14,604 nt of DNA from JAAUQA01 sp036351435 (GTDB taxonomy: Bacteria; Pseudomonadota; Gammaproteobacteria; Competibacterales; Competibacteraceae), in assembly GCA_036351435.1 (NCBI GenBank), contig JAZBPA010000038.1, positions 1-14,604 of the forward strand, written 5' to 3'. The notes beneath the pieces are model-generated. The model saw only the letters and a program-made list of their open reading frames with translations, was not told where the DNA came from and did no database searches. The position numbers and the translations under genes are program-made. This document shows positions 6,013 through 14,365 of this stretch, piece after piece; position 1 is the first letter of the stretch, and the number at the start of each line of letters is the position of its first letter.

Positions 6013-6504
6013 TCAACTCGGGGTATCGCATTCAGCAGCCAGTTGAGAAACCAACCCGTCGGAAAGCCAAAGGCCCGCCCCCTGCAACTGTCTCAGCGCG
6101 CCTTCTACCGATGCGATTACACCCTTTCTCTTGGCGAGAACGATCACGCCTGCCGTACCAATCGTGGTGATCTCCATCACATGGGCACAGCGTCTCGCCG
6201 CTCTATCGTCCACGATCGCAAGCCCGCCTGGCTTACTCAGTGCCAGGGAGAGAACGGCGGTTTCCCCAGCCCCCAGGTTCCACAACCGAATCCGCGGGTC
6301 GATGGAGACCGGCACCTGTTTTGCCCACGGTGACTGGGGAAGCGCGCGAGTAGCCGGGTCGTCATGAGTGCGGTTGACGACTTCTTTCCAGACATCCGTA
6401 GGGACCAACAACTCCGAAAAGAGCCTCGGCAACACGGATTGGAGATTTGCCCGAAAAAGGGCAATCAAGGGCGAGGCGTTGATCACCACCCCATCAATCG
6501 ACAT
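6013..6504 (-). CDS. DUF3368 PIN-like toxin
   Basis: A 163-aa protein of the DUF3368 family, PIN-fold nucleases that pair with UPF0175 antitoxins. Landmarks are VVINASPLIAL at residues 6-16, the VPTDVWKEVV segment with E41, LGAGETAVLSLAL with E81, and LAIVDDRAARRCA with D99/D100. The first acidic position is Asn (N9), as is frequent in this family, rather than the Asp of classical PIN domains. ATG 6504 was chosen because the fold begins there; the frame extending to 6588 lies within the antitoxin gene. It overlaps the antitoxin 3' end by 11 bp, which implies coupled expression. The C-terminal GLVSQLAAECDTPS tail ends normally, so it appears intact. Confidence 0.87.
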   Translation of the reverse strand: MSIDGVVINASPLIALFRANLQSVLPRLFSELLVPTDVWKEVVNRTHDDPATRALPQSPWAKQVPVSIDPRIRLWNLGAGETAVLSLALSKPGGLAIVDDRAARRCAHVMEITTIGTAGVIVLAKRKGVIASVEGALRQLQGAGLWLSDGLVSQLAAECDTPS

Positions 6505-6748
6505 GGGCCAGCTCCGCGAGCACCTCTTCGGCGGTGTACTGGAATGGACTGACCTTATACCGGCCCAGCGCAGTGATGAATTCGGCACGGGTAAGCCCTG
6601 CGATCTCAGCCGCGCGGCCCTGGGAGATCAACTCCAGTTCATACCACTTCACCGCCGCGGCTATGCGTAGCTCACTGGCGAATTCCACGGGATCTTTGCG
6701 CAGGGTGGCAAAGGCGTCCTCTGGTATATCCAGTGTCAATTGCGTCAT
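6494..6748 (-). CDS. UPF0175-family antitoxin
   Basis: An 84-aa protein with the UPF0175 signature: MTQLTLDIPEDAFATL, then ELRIAAAVKWYELELISQGRAAEIAGLTRAEFI (a helix-turn-helix-like core), and SPFQYTAEEVLAEL near the end. Family members lie upstream of DUF3368 PIN-like toxins, as here, and probably act as DNA-binding antitoxins. ATG 6748 has GAGG 8 nt upstream. The gene overlaps the toxin start. No clear palindromic operator was found in the 127 bp upstream, which also hold a remnant that resembles a PIN toxin 3' end. Confidence 0.88.
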   Translation of the reverse strand: MTQLTLDIPEDAFATLRKDPVEFASELRIAAAVKWYELELISQGRAAEIAGLTRAEFITALGRYKVSPFQYTAEEVLAELAHVD

Positions 6749-6793
6749 CTCGTTGACCTCTTTAGGAACAATTTACCAATAAGTTAGACAAGG

Positions 6794-6826
6794 CTATTCG
6801 TTGTTCAACTGATTATTGATGCGTTA
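6794..6826 (-). pseudogene. Short remnant resembling a PIN toxin 3' end
   Basis: Bases 6808-6826 match 3224-3242, inside the 3' end of the intact PIN toxin, at 18 of 19 positions; beyond that the match continues with one extra base. Read on the minus strand it gives RINNQLNNE and a stop, against QRIDNQLTVNN in the intact gene. The rest of the gene is absent. It is short enough that chance or convergent use cannot be excluded. Confidence 0.4.
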
Positions 6827-6875
6827 CTCACTGATACAATTTAGCGAATAGCGAAGAGTATTCTAGTACGGACTT

Positions 6876-7343
6876 TCAACACCCCACCTGCTCCCGCTGT
6901 ACCGGCCACCCTGCCAATATCTGGCGCACCTCGTCCAATACCTCATCCAGCGTGCACCCCTCCAACGCCGGATTAACCTCAGCCATTGCCAGCAGTAACG
7001 GCGTATGCAGAGGATCAACGAGCGCCTGACCGGGTTCCAGTGTGGGGTCGACCTGTGCAAAGTCCAGGGTAACCACCTTACGGTTCTCTGTCCCGAAGTC
7101 CTCGCCCATTGAACCGGTAACGCGAATCCGTTCGTATACACTAAAACTGAGTACATACGGTTCGTCGTCAAGCGCCGGCTCGAAACAGTCGATCTGGGCG
7201 TTCATACCAATGTCCAACTTCTCGTCCCAACCGGTCCAACTGATGCGTTGCCGGGGGAGTAACGGCGGCGTGATGCCCAAGCGTTCGCAACAATGCGCTA
7301 ATGTCGTGCGAGTGCCTTGCAAATCGATGAATTCACTATTCAT
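6876..7343 (-). CDS. Uncharacterised 155-aa protein coupled to the large helicase gene
   Basis: I do not recognise this family. It is an acidic soluble protein with no signal peptide or membrane segment, starting MNSEFIDLQGTRTTLAHCC. A central region looks beta-rich (PYVLSFSVYERIRVTG, then NRKVVTLDFAQVDP) and the C-terminus is helical (LLLAMAEVNPAL, LDEVLDEVRQILAGW). Its ATG overlaps the stop of the 1803-aa gene as ATGA, and GGGAG lies 7 nt upstream. Translation is therefore very likely coupled to the large protein. It is the last gene of the minus-strand operon. The tight coupling suggests a partner or regulatory subunit of the large protein; this is inference from position only. Confidence 0.8.
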   Translation of the reverse strand: MNSEFIDLQGTRTTLAHCCERLGITPPLLPRQRISWTGWDEKLDIGMNAQIDCFEPALDDEPYVLSFSVYERIRVTGSMGEDFGTENRKVVTLDFAQVDPTLEPGQALVDPLHTPLLLAMAEVNPALEGCTLDEVLDEVRQILAGWPVQREQVGC

Positions 7344-10300
7344 GGCGCAACTCCCGAAGTGAGGACCTGCGGCGGTCCGGTATTGAGCCAGGGCTGGGTG
7401 TGCAAGGGATCGGGGGGACCGCTTGCCAAATCATCCACAGAACTATTCTCATTCAAACGATTGTACCAATCGCGGTAATCCGAGTGCGCATACCAGGCGT
7501 GCTGAGCGCCCAATACCGCGATGACATCCGCTAACCGGTCGGCTGGCAACTCACCCGAGAGCACGGTACGGTTGCCCGCCAGCTCAACATTGAGCGCCTG
7601 CCAGCGGGCGTCATGAATCAGCGAGGCATTCCGGCTATGCGCGCCGGGAATGGTGAGCGTTACGGCTTGATCTTGCAGCGTTAGAATAAAATCAACACCT
7701 CGCTTATATCTTTCCGGGCGACCCCCTGTATCGCTGGAAACCAACGTTGTGGTATCCGCCGGGTGGTCGTCGATAAAGCGCTGCAGTTGCTCTGCCGTGC
7801 GCAGCAGCACGGGCTGCATGCGCAACAGCTTAAGATCGACATCACCATGCAGCAATACGCCCCGTTCGCGGTGACCCTCGGCGGTGGTGAAAATCGCCGG
7901 TCGTCCCAGATCGCGCTGTACCGCTGTTTGCAGGGCGGCGTATAGGTTGCCGATCAGGAGATTGCGGTGCATGATTTTCGTACCACGCTCGGCTTGATCG
8001 AAATGGTCAAGGATGGCTGCGCTATCGGCTTCCGGAGGGCATAATTGGTACTGGCCGCGCTGCAATGTGCTCAGGCTGACCCGCGTAAACCGCTCCTCGC
8101 CGGGGCAAGCAACAATGATCTGATAGCGGCCCGCCAAGTGTAAATCCTCGGCATTGGGCGCGCGGAGGGCCACGATCAAACCCCGTTGCCGCTCCACGTC
8201 CTCCTGCGCATTGTCTTGCCCTTCCTCCTCTGCTGTCTCTTCCCACTGCTCGATGTTTCGGCTATTAGTGGGCGTCCACTCGATGCCCGAACCGATCTGC
8301 ACGTTCTCCAGAAAATGCGCGATCGGGGCTAAACTTGCCTCGGTGCGTTTGACAGGATTTGGCTTGGTGTCCGCTAAACCAGCCTCGACGTCAGGGAACC
8401 CGAGATAGCGACCATGCGGGCGCAGGGCCTGTTGCAACTTCAGTGCCTTGAGGGTTGCAAATTCCCGTAACACCGGTTCGGCCTTCCAAGCGCTTGCGTT
8501 ATAGGCCAACGCGTTGCGTACCGTAGCCGTGCTGAGCGGCTGGCGTTCCTCTTCGTACTGGACGGTGACAAAATCCACCGACGCATGGAACGGGCTATCG
8601 GTATCGTGGCCTACGCCAGGCGTGGACTCAAAAATATCCCGCTGGACCTCTTGCGCCTTCCAGTCGAATTCTGCGGTCCGCAGCGGTTGAATACCCGCAT
8701 TGCGGTATTCTTCCATCTGCGCTTGGTAAAGTCCGGCCAACTCTTCCAATACCCGTTCCTGCTCGTTGACTGAAAACAAGACGATGCGGGACATGATGCG
8801 GTTGATATACCACTCCGGCAGGGCGTCCCGCTCCGCCGTCCAATTGGCATCCAGGCGGCTCGCATCAAAGGCATTTTGGAGCACCCAGCGCCGCGCAATT
8901 TGATTACCCAACGTATTCAGCAGATCAGGAATATGGCGTGCCAGCGCGGCATTGTCTTGATTGCTGGTGGTATTCGCGGACAGCCGCCGTAACTTGGCGT
9001 TCTGCATAGCAATGAGCCGGACCTCGCAAGGCAGTTCGGTGGAGGGGGTAACCACGGTAGGGGCCACGCACTGACCCCGCCGATTGATACGGCCCCAAAA
9101 CTGGATGCGTTCGGCCACATTCTGCGGAATCTGTAATTCGAAAAGACTGCGCGGGGCAGGACTCCAGCCCGGTACATCGTTACGTGCATGGGCGCTCAAG
9201 CCGGTCGATCCCGAGCGAGTCATCAACAGCCCCTGATAAACATCGGTATTGAACCGATAAACCACATCGTTTCGGTTCTCTGCCAGCTTTTGTAGGACCC
9301 GCATCTGCTGGCCCTCGGCTGTTTCGGTCCACGCCAACTGAAAACTGCGACCGGAGAGTTCCCCAATCTGATAACCGCGGTCCTGCAGTGCGATACGTAT
9401 CGTATCAAGGGGAGACAGCGGTAAATCCGGAAAATGGTCAATATCTTTTTGAATACTTTTGGACAGGCTGACCAGATCGTCTCTTACCACGAATCGGGTA
9501 GTTGGCACACCGTAACCGTTGCGTTCGGTGTACGTCATCATCGCTGATAAAACTCGCCGTAGAGCATCACGATAGGTCAGCATGGGATAGGTTTGCCCGG
9601 ACGATCCCGCGTCCTCCACCTGGGCGGACTCAGCAGCCGTGGCTTCGGGTTCCTCGAAGCGATTGGTGACCACCTCTTTTAGCAGGGACTCCATGGTGTT
9701 TTCCAATACGAAGACGGGTTTGCGGCCCGCGGCAAGTTCCTGAGCGCCAAACTCAATGGCTTGGTCGATTTTCAGGGCCAACAGGAACAGGTTGTTCAGT
9801 TGATAAAGCCGGGAGCCGAAATGGACCGAATGCAGGCCGGCGCGATTACCCTGTCTTTCCTTTTCGTTATCCAGATCGTATTGCTTATTCAGGCGTTGGT
9901 TTTCTTCGGAGATAAACACCTCAATGTCACCGCCCAACCAAGCCATTTTCTCCAGGATAGACGCCAACTGGTCAGCCATCGCCCGATTGCGTTCCGCCCG
10001 TGCGGTATCGGGTAGGGTTTTGAAGGTAATATTCGACAGATCATGTTCCCGGCGAATCAGCACGCCATCCTCAGCCAGCATCTGCGAGAATACCTCTTGC
10101 AAGGGCGCACCCCCGCTTTCCAACATGCCCGCCAAATCATCGTTACGGAACATCACGGGCAATACGGAGGAATACAGCGCCAGACTGTCCGGGCGTTTGG
10201 CATAAGTGGCGCTGGAAAATAGCGCGGGCTGGCCGCTGGCTTGAATAATCCGCTGAACATTAGTGGCTGTGTTGGATTCGCCCGTGGCGTTATGCGATTC

Positions 10301-12751
10301 GTCCAAGATGATCAACGCACCGCTGTGCTCGGCGATAGCACACAACCAATCCGCTTTGCGGGAGGGATTGCGGCAGACCTGAGAATAGGTCGCCATCACC
10401 AGATTGATGTCCTCAGGTAACTGGGGTTGGTTCAGAAATTGTGCCCGCGACTGCTCGCGGGCTGGCGGTACAATAACCGTACCGCGTTCCGTATCAATGA
10501 TGGGAACGTGCGCGTTGACGATCAACGGGTGGATATCGTCCCGCATCCCGATATGACTGAGGTCGCGGTAAAAATCCGAAAACAGATTGGCCTTCTCGGT
10601 CAGAAAGATCACCGGTCGGCCTTGTCGCCAAGCGCGTAACGCCGCGCCAGCCAGTACCCGACCTTTACCAATGCCGGTTTCGTCAGCCTCGATAAAGCTA
10701 CGCCCCCGATCATTGGCATGGAAAGCCAGTGCCAACGCATCGATCTGCTCAGGAGCGAAGGAGGCCTGCAAGGCAGCATCGTCCAGGCCCAGCTCGCGGC
10801 CGACGAAGGCATCGACAGTACAATCCTGATCAGCCTCCACCCGGTCTAACGCGCGGCTGAGCGCACTGGCCATATTGGCGGGAACCCGTGTGGTCGCTTG
10901 CGCCAATTGACTGCGGGCGATATAGGGTTCTTGATACACCATGACCGCATCCAGTTCGTCCTCTAGCGATAAATCGGGTGCCGTAACTTCCGGTTCAGAT
11001 TCAAGTACAGATACGGATTCGGGTTCAGCTTCGGGTCGCGGTTCGGTGGTGACTGCGGTGGGTTCGGGCAATGGCGTGGCATTGGCATCTGAGCCGGTAG
11101 CCACAGCCGGATCGGAAGTCTGTGCAGGGGATGTGATAGCCGCTGTGTCAGCGGCCCGCTCCAAGACGCTGGGACCAATCTGGCGGGTCAATGTCTTAAC
11201 CTGGGTCCACACGTCATCCCAAGTGCGCGCCACTGGCGTGCGCTCGGGGACTGCGGGAAAACCTGTGCCTTGTTCACTGATCACGACCAGCCGCAAGGGA
11301 TAACCCGCGCCTTGCTGGCGGTACAAATCACCATGCAGGCCGATAACGGCTTCGACGTGATAGTGATCGCCCAACAGGTTAAACAGATAACGGCTACCGC
11401 CGGCAGGCGTGTCCAGGTCATGATTGCGCGGATGATCGGCGCCGATCAGAAACACACTGCGGCCTTGGGGATGACGCTGTTGCAGGGTGCGCAACAGAAT
11501 CAAATGATCCAGCCGTTGGGTTGGGAAATCGACCTCGCCAATGCGAATGGTGGTCCGATGACCTTTGATGGCTGAATTTTGAGACAGCGTGCCATAGGGC
11601 GGATTGGCAATCACGTAATCGTAAGGTTCAACGGGATCGGGGTGGTTCAGAATGTCGGCGTTGATGATGTGGGCGCGTTCGCCCCAGTGATGGGCTAGCC
11701 GCTCGGCGCGACGAGGATCAATTTCAATGGCGGTGATCCGGGTCTGTGGCGGCAAGCCGTGGAGGAGTACGCCATGCCCGGCAGTGGGTTCCAGCAGCGA
11801 ACGGCCCGTGCCAATCGGCCCCAGCAAGGCGCGCATCGCCACGGCTAACGGTAAAGGGGTGGAGAACTGCGCCAAGGCCAGCGTTTGGTCGGTACGCTGG
11901 GTGGCGGGCGGCAAATGCTGAATGAGGTGCACCGCCGCGCGGAACACGGCTTCCGGCATCCGTGCTCCGGCCTGCCACGCCCGTTCGATACCGGCAGTGT
12001 GCGGCTGTTCGAGATGTTTTACAGCGGCCACTTCCAGGGCCTCCTGGAGTTCGTGCAGGGATACCGTAGGTGCACCCGATGTGACCGACTCAGTCGTTTC
12101 GATCACCGCTGCGAGTTGCCGGAGATCGTCAACACGGAGTGCTTCCCCCCGGTCGGCGCGGCAGACCAACCCTAACGCGAGCTCCGGCAACTGGTTCAAG
12201 TTGCGCAAGCGCAGATAATCCACCTCGGATTCGGGGCCGAAACGCCCACTGGGTTCACCTTCCAGATAGCGGTTATCCGCACCGTCTTGGTAGACGGTCT
12301 GGCCGCGTCGGTTGACGCCCAACCATTGCGCATTGTGAATATGATGATCTGTTGCGGCCGCGTCGCTGGAATGATCAGGGTTTTCAACGCGCGGTGTCTG
12401 GCTGACAGGCTGGGACGTAGCGTTTACCGGCGTGGGCGGCGGTGAGTCGGCAGTGGTAACCGAAGGTGTCGCGGGTGCTGCGGGTGTGATCCGCACCACG
12501 GCGGCGCGTGCCATGTCCTGTACCCGTGCTTCGGGGAATTGTGTCCGCACGGCACGCAACGTCAGCTTGGTTTCCGGATGCACGATGTGGCCCTGGCGGG
12601 TACGGCGAAAACCCAGTGCACCTAACGCATTGAGATGATTCCCGGTATCGCCTGCAGCAACAAGGACTACCCGGCCAGAGGGGAGTTTGAGGGCATGGAG
12701 ATTGATGCCGTAATCGGAAAGATCAATCCAAGGGATGCGGTCGGCGCTCAC
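7340..12751 (-). CDS. Giant methyltransferase/strawberry-notch helicase protein (DarB-like, antirestriction candidate)
   Basis: About 1803 residues. Domains in order: a small N-terminal domain (1-90); a Pro/Thr/Ala-rich linker (about 90-140); an adenine-type DNA methyltransferase with AdoMet motif LLEPTAGHG near 320, EIDPRRAERL, INADIL and catalytic ANPPYG near 383; an acidic linker (about 530-605); a strawberry-notch-type superfamily 2 ATPase with Walker A ETGIGKGR near 690 and DESH near 820; and a helicase C lobe with RSGSTGLSAHARND near 1175 and the arginine-finger motif QFWGRINRRGQ near 1223. A long C-terminal region is unassigned. Methyltransferase plus helicase fusions of this size, such as phage P1 DarB, protect incoming DNA from restriction. 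GTG 12751 was chosen because GGGAG lies 8 nt upstream; an in-frame GTG at 12766 lacks one. All key motifs seem intact. Confidence 0.88.
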   Translation of the reverse strand: MSADRIPWIDLSDYGINLHALKLPSGRVVLVAAGDTGNHLNALGALGFRRTRQGHIVHPETKLTLRAVRTQFPEARVQDMARAAVVRITPAAPATPSVTTADSPPPTPVNATSQPVSQTPRVENPDHSSDAAATDHHIHNAQWLGVNRRGQTVYQDGADNRYLEGEPSGRFGPESEVDYLRLRNLNQLPELALGLVCRADRGEALRVDDLRQLAAVIETTESVTSGAPTVSLHELQEALEVAAVKHLEQPHTAGIERAWQAGARMPEAVFRAAVHLIQHLPPATQRTDQTLALAQFSTPLPLAVAMRALLGPIGTGRSLLEPTAGHGVLLHGLPPQTRITAIEIDPRRAERLAHHWGERAHIINADILNHPDPVEPYDYVIANPPYGTLSQNSAIKGHRTTIRIGEVDFPTQRLDHLILLRTLQQRHPQGRSVFLIGADHPRNHDLDTPAGGSRYLFNLLGDHYHVEAVIGLHGDLYRQQGAGYPLRLVVISEQGTGFPAVPERTPVARTWDDVWTQVKTLTRQIGPSVLERAADTAAITSPAQTSDPAVATGSDANATPLPEPTAVTTEPRPEAEPESVSVLESEPEVTAPDLSLEDELDAVMVYQEPYIARSQLAQATTRVPANMASALSRALDRVEADQDCTVDAFVGRELGLDDAALQASFAPEQIDALALAFHANDRGRSFIEADETGIGKGRVLAGAALRAWRQGRPVIFLTEKANLFSDFYRDLSHIGMRDDIHPLIVNAHVPIIDTERGTVIVPPAREQSRAQFLNQPQLPEDINLVMATYSQVCRNPSRKADWLCAIAEHSGALIILDESHNATGESNTATNVQRIIQASGQPALFSSATYAKRPDSLALYSSVLPVMFRNDDLAGMLESGGAPLQEVFSQMLAEDGVLIRREHDLSNITFKTLPDTARAERNRAMADQLASILEKMAWLGGDIEVFISEENQRLNKQYDLDNEKERQGNRAGLHSVHFGSRLYQLNNLFLLALKIDQAIEFGAQELAAGRKPVFVLENTMESLLKEVVTNRFEEPEATAAESAQVEDAGSSGQTYPMLTYRDALRRVLSAMMTYTERNGYGVPTTRFVVRDDLVSLSKSIQKDIDHFPDLPLSPLDTIRIALQDRGYQIGELSGRSFQLAWTETAEGQQMRVLQKLAENRNDVVYRFNTDVYQGLLMTRSGSTGLSAHARNDVPGWSPAPRSLFELQIPQNVAERIQFWGRINRRGQCVAPTVVTPSTELPCEVRLIAMQNAKLRRLSANTTSNQDNAALARHIPDLLNTLGNQIARRWVLQNAFDASRLDANWTAERDALPEWYINRIMSRIVLFSVNEQERVLEELAGLYQAQMEEYRNAGIQPLRTAEFDWKAQEVQRDIFESTPGVGHDTDSPFHASVDFVTVQYEEERQPLSTATVRNALAYNASAWKAEPVLREFATLKALKLQQALRPHGRYLGFPDVEAGLADTKPNPVKRTEASLAPIAHFLENVQIGSGIEWTPTNSRNIEQWEETAEEEGQDNAQEDVERQRGLIVALRAPNAEDLHLAGRYQIIVACPGEERFTRVSLSTLQRGQYQLCPPEADSAAILDHFDQAERGTKIMHRNLLIGNLYAALQTAVQRDLGRPAIFTTAEGHRERGVLLHGDVDLKLLRMQPVLLRTAEQLQRFIDDHPADTTTLVSSDTGGRPERYKRGVDFILTLQDQAVTLTIPGAHSRNASLIHDARWQALNVELAGNRTVLSGELPADRLADVIAVLGAQHAWYAHSDYRDWYNRLNENSSVDDLASGPPDPLHTQPWLNTGPPQVLTSGVAP

Positions 12752-12792
12752 GCGATAGGCTCCCACAAGGGTAGTTGTCGGCGGTGGTCCAT
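12748..12792 (-). CDS. Possible 14-aa leader peptide ahead of the giant gene
   Basis: ATG 12792 opens MDHRRQLPLWEPIA and stops at TGA 12748-12750, which overlaps the preferred GTG start of the giant gene as GTGA. It begins 6 nt after the stop of the 506-aa gene, so ribosomes finishing there could reinitiate, read the short frame and deliver the large-gene start. Only a weak AGG-containing ribosome binding site is present. It may be a coupling device rather than a peptide with a function. Confidence 0.35.
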   Translation of the reverse strand: MDHRRQLPLWEPIA

Positions 12793-12798
12793 GCCTGC

Positions 12799-14319
12799 TT
12801 AATTCATGCTGGGCGCAGCAGGTCTGGGTTCAACAGCGGCTTGCTTTGCCGTCGCTACGTGCGAGCCTGCGGCTGGCTCGGTACGGGGAGTCTGGGAAGT
12901 GACCTGCTGTGACGGGATTGGCTTAGCTGCTGCCACTGGGTTCGCCTCGGAAGACGCGGCCATCGCATCTTCGACATCGATCTCAAAATCGCCATCATCC
13001 AAGGGGGGAATATCTTGCGCCGGGTCTTGGGCTTCCTCCAACGGTGCATCATCCTCAGGCGGTTGCGCCGGTGCCGCTGCGGGTTTTTCAATATTTAAAT
13101 GTGCGCTAGGCACCGTGCAGAAAGAGTAGTGGGGACCGGTTTCCAGTCGGTACGGACCCGCCACCACGTACTGACGGTCTTCGGTGATCTGGCGCACCAG
13201 CGCCACACGGGACACCGCTTCGGGATCGGTGCCGAAGGCGAAGTTAATCTGGTGCAGTTCACGATTGCTGTCGGCCTGGAGAATTTGTTTAATATCATTC
13301 GCCAGACCGGGCGCTTTCTTGGTCGCTACCAATAACGATTCACGTGGCATAAATTCCATCTTGACCGTGCCCTCGTTCACGGCGGCCAACAATAAGCGAT
13401 TGTCGATGCCTTTGATCAACGAAAAGGCATCCACCATCACTTGTTCGCCCGTTTCAGGATTAGCGACCGGATTTCCCTTCTCATCAAACCCCGGGGTTTG
13501 GCTAAGCAATTTGTCAGCCCATACGGCCGGATCGTCACCGCGCATCATCGGTTGCCGACGAGTCTCCACAGTCTCGCCGTCACTGATGCGGGTCACCAGA
13601 TTGCGATAGCGGTTCGCCGTCAATAGCGTGACAATCGCATTGCGTGCACCCTCAAGATCGTGAATGGCGACGGCCTGGTCGGGATGGATGACCGGTAAGC
13701 GCATATTGATCGACACTTTTTCCTGCTGTCGCGAATCCCAAGCCGCGGTCAACTTTTTCGTCAGCCACTGGCGGTCAAAGGCGACGGTTTGCCAGTGGCC
13801 TCCCGAATTGACCCGCGCCTCAATGCTGTCCAGCCCCAACGGCCAACGAATCCGCTCCGGTTCGGCAATCGCGGGCCGCGTATTGCTGAATTCCAAAACG
13901 GGCATCTGGGCAAAAACCGCCTCGACGCGGCGGTTCTGATGGCCGTTCAGCTCCGCTTGGGCCTTCTGGGCTGAAATCGCCGTGGTGACCCAGCCGATGC
14001 TAACCACTCCCGTCTCAGCGTCCCGCCACGCATTGCCGAACACCAATACCGAACCGGGCTGAGCGCCGGCCCCTTTACTCAGGTTATCCAGGCACTCGCG
14101 GATTCTATCGGCGCGGACCGCATAGGTGTCGAGCTGACCGGGTTGGCTATGGGGACCCTCAAACAACGCTTTGGCCTGGAATATCAGCTGGTCATTGGTT
14201 GTATCGGGTGGGGCTTCCAGGCAGGCTATGATCTCGCATGACTGATAAGTCCGCATCGGCACAGAGCTGGCACCGTGCGAGATGGCCTGGGAGCGCTCGC
14301 GAAGGGTTTGCATCGTCAT
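12799..14319 (-). CDS. Uncharacterised 506-aa protein of the conjugation-element operon
   Basis: I do not recognise this family. ATG 14319 (MTMQTLRERSQ) was chosen because AGGAG lies 8 nt upstream; the frame extends 7 codons further without one. Residues 1 to about 410 look like a folded soluble protein with no signal peptide or membrane segment; segments include RIRWPLGLDSIEARV, RLPVIHPDQAVAIHDLEGA and VMVDAFSLIKGIDNRLLLAAVNEG. From about 410 to the end the sequence is low-complexity, rich in Pro, Ala and acidic residues (EDDAPLEEAQDPAQ, LDDGDFEIDVEDA), probably disordered. It is 6 nt upstream of the leader ORF and about 47 bp upstream of the giant gene, so they are co-transcribed. A DNA-entry or replication-linked role is a guess from context. 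Confidence 0.8.
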   Translation of the reverse strand: MTMQTLRERSQAISHGASSVPMRTYQSCEIIACLEAPPDTTNDQLIFQAKALFEGPHSQPGQLDTYAVRADRIRECLDNLSKGAGAQPGSVLVFGNAWRDAETGVVSIGWVTTAISAQKAQAELNGHQNRRVEAVFAQMPVLEFSNTRPAIAEPERIRWPLGLDSIEARVNSGGHWQTVAFDRQWLTKKLTAAWDSRQQEKVSINMRLPVIHPDQAVAIHDLEGARNAIVTLLTANRYRNLVTRISDGETVETRRQPMMRGDDPAVWADKLLSQTPGFDEKGNPVANPETGEQVMVDAFSLIKGIDNRLLLAAVNEGTVKMEFMPRESLLVATKKAPGLANDIKQILQADSNRELHQINFAFGTDPEAVSRVALVRQITEDRQYVVAGPYRLETGPHYSFCTVPSAHLNIEKPAAAPAQPPEDDAPLEEAQDPAQDIPPLDDGDFEIDVEDAMAASSEANPVAAAKPIPSQQVTSQTPRTEPAAGSHVATAKQAAVEPRPAAPSMN

Positions 14320-14365
14320 AAGTTGTACTCCTATGGGCAACGGTAGGATGTCAATACGGCGTCAA

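Noticed and set aside
10980..11080. Repetitive-looking GATTCGGGTTC-type DNA
   Set aside because: It is the codon pattern of the acidic Glu/Pro/Ser linker in the giant protein, not an independent repeat or array.
7763..12638. Many plus- and minus-strand open frames of 60-120 codons inside the giant gene
   Set aside because: They are out-of-frame or antisense to a gene with intact motifs throughout, lack ribosome binding sites and show no family features.
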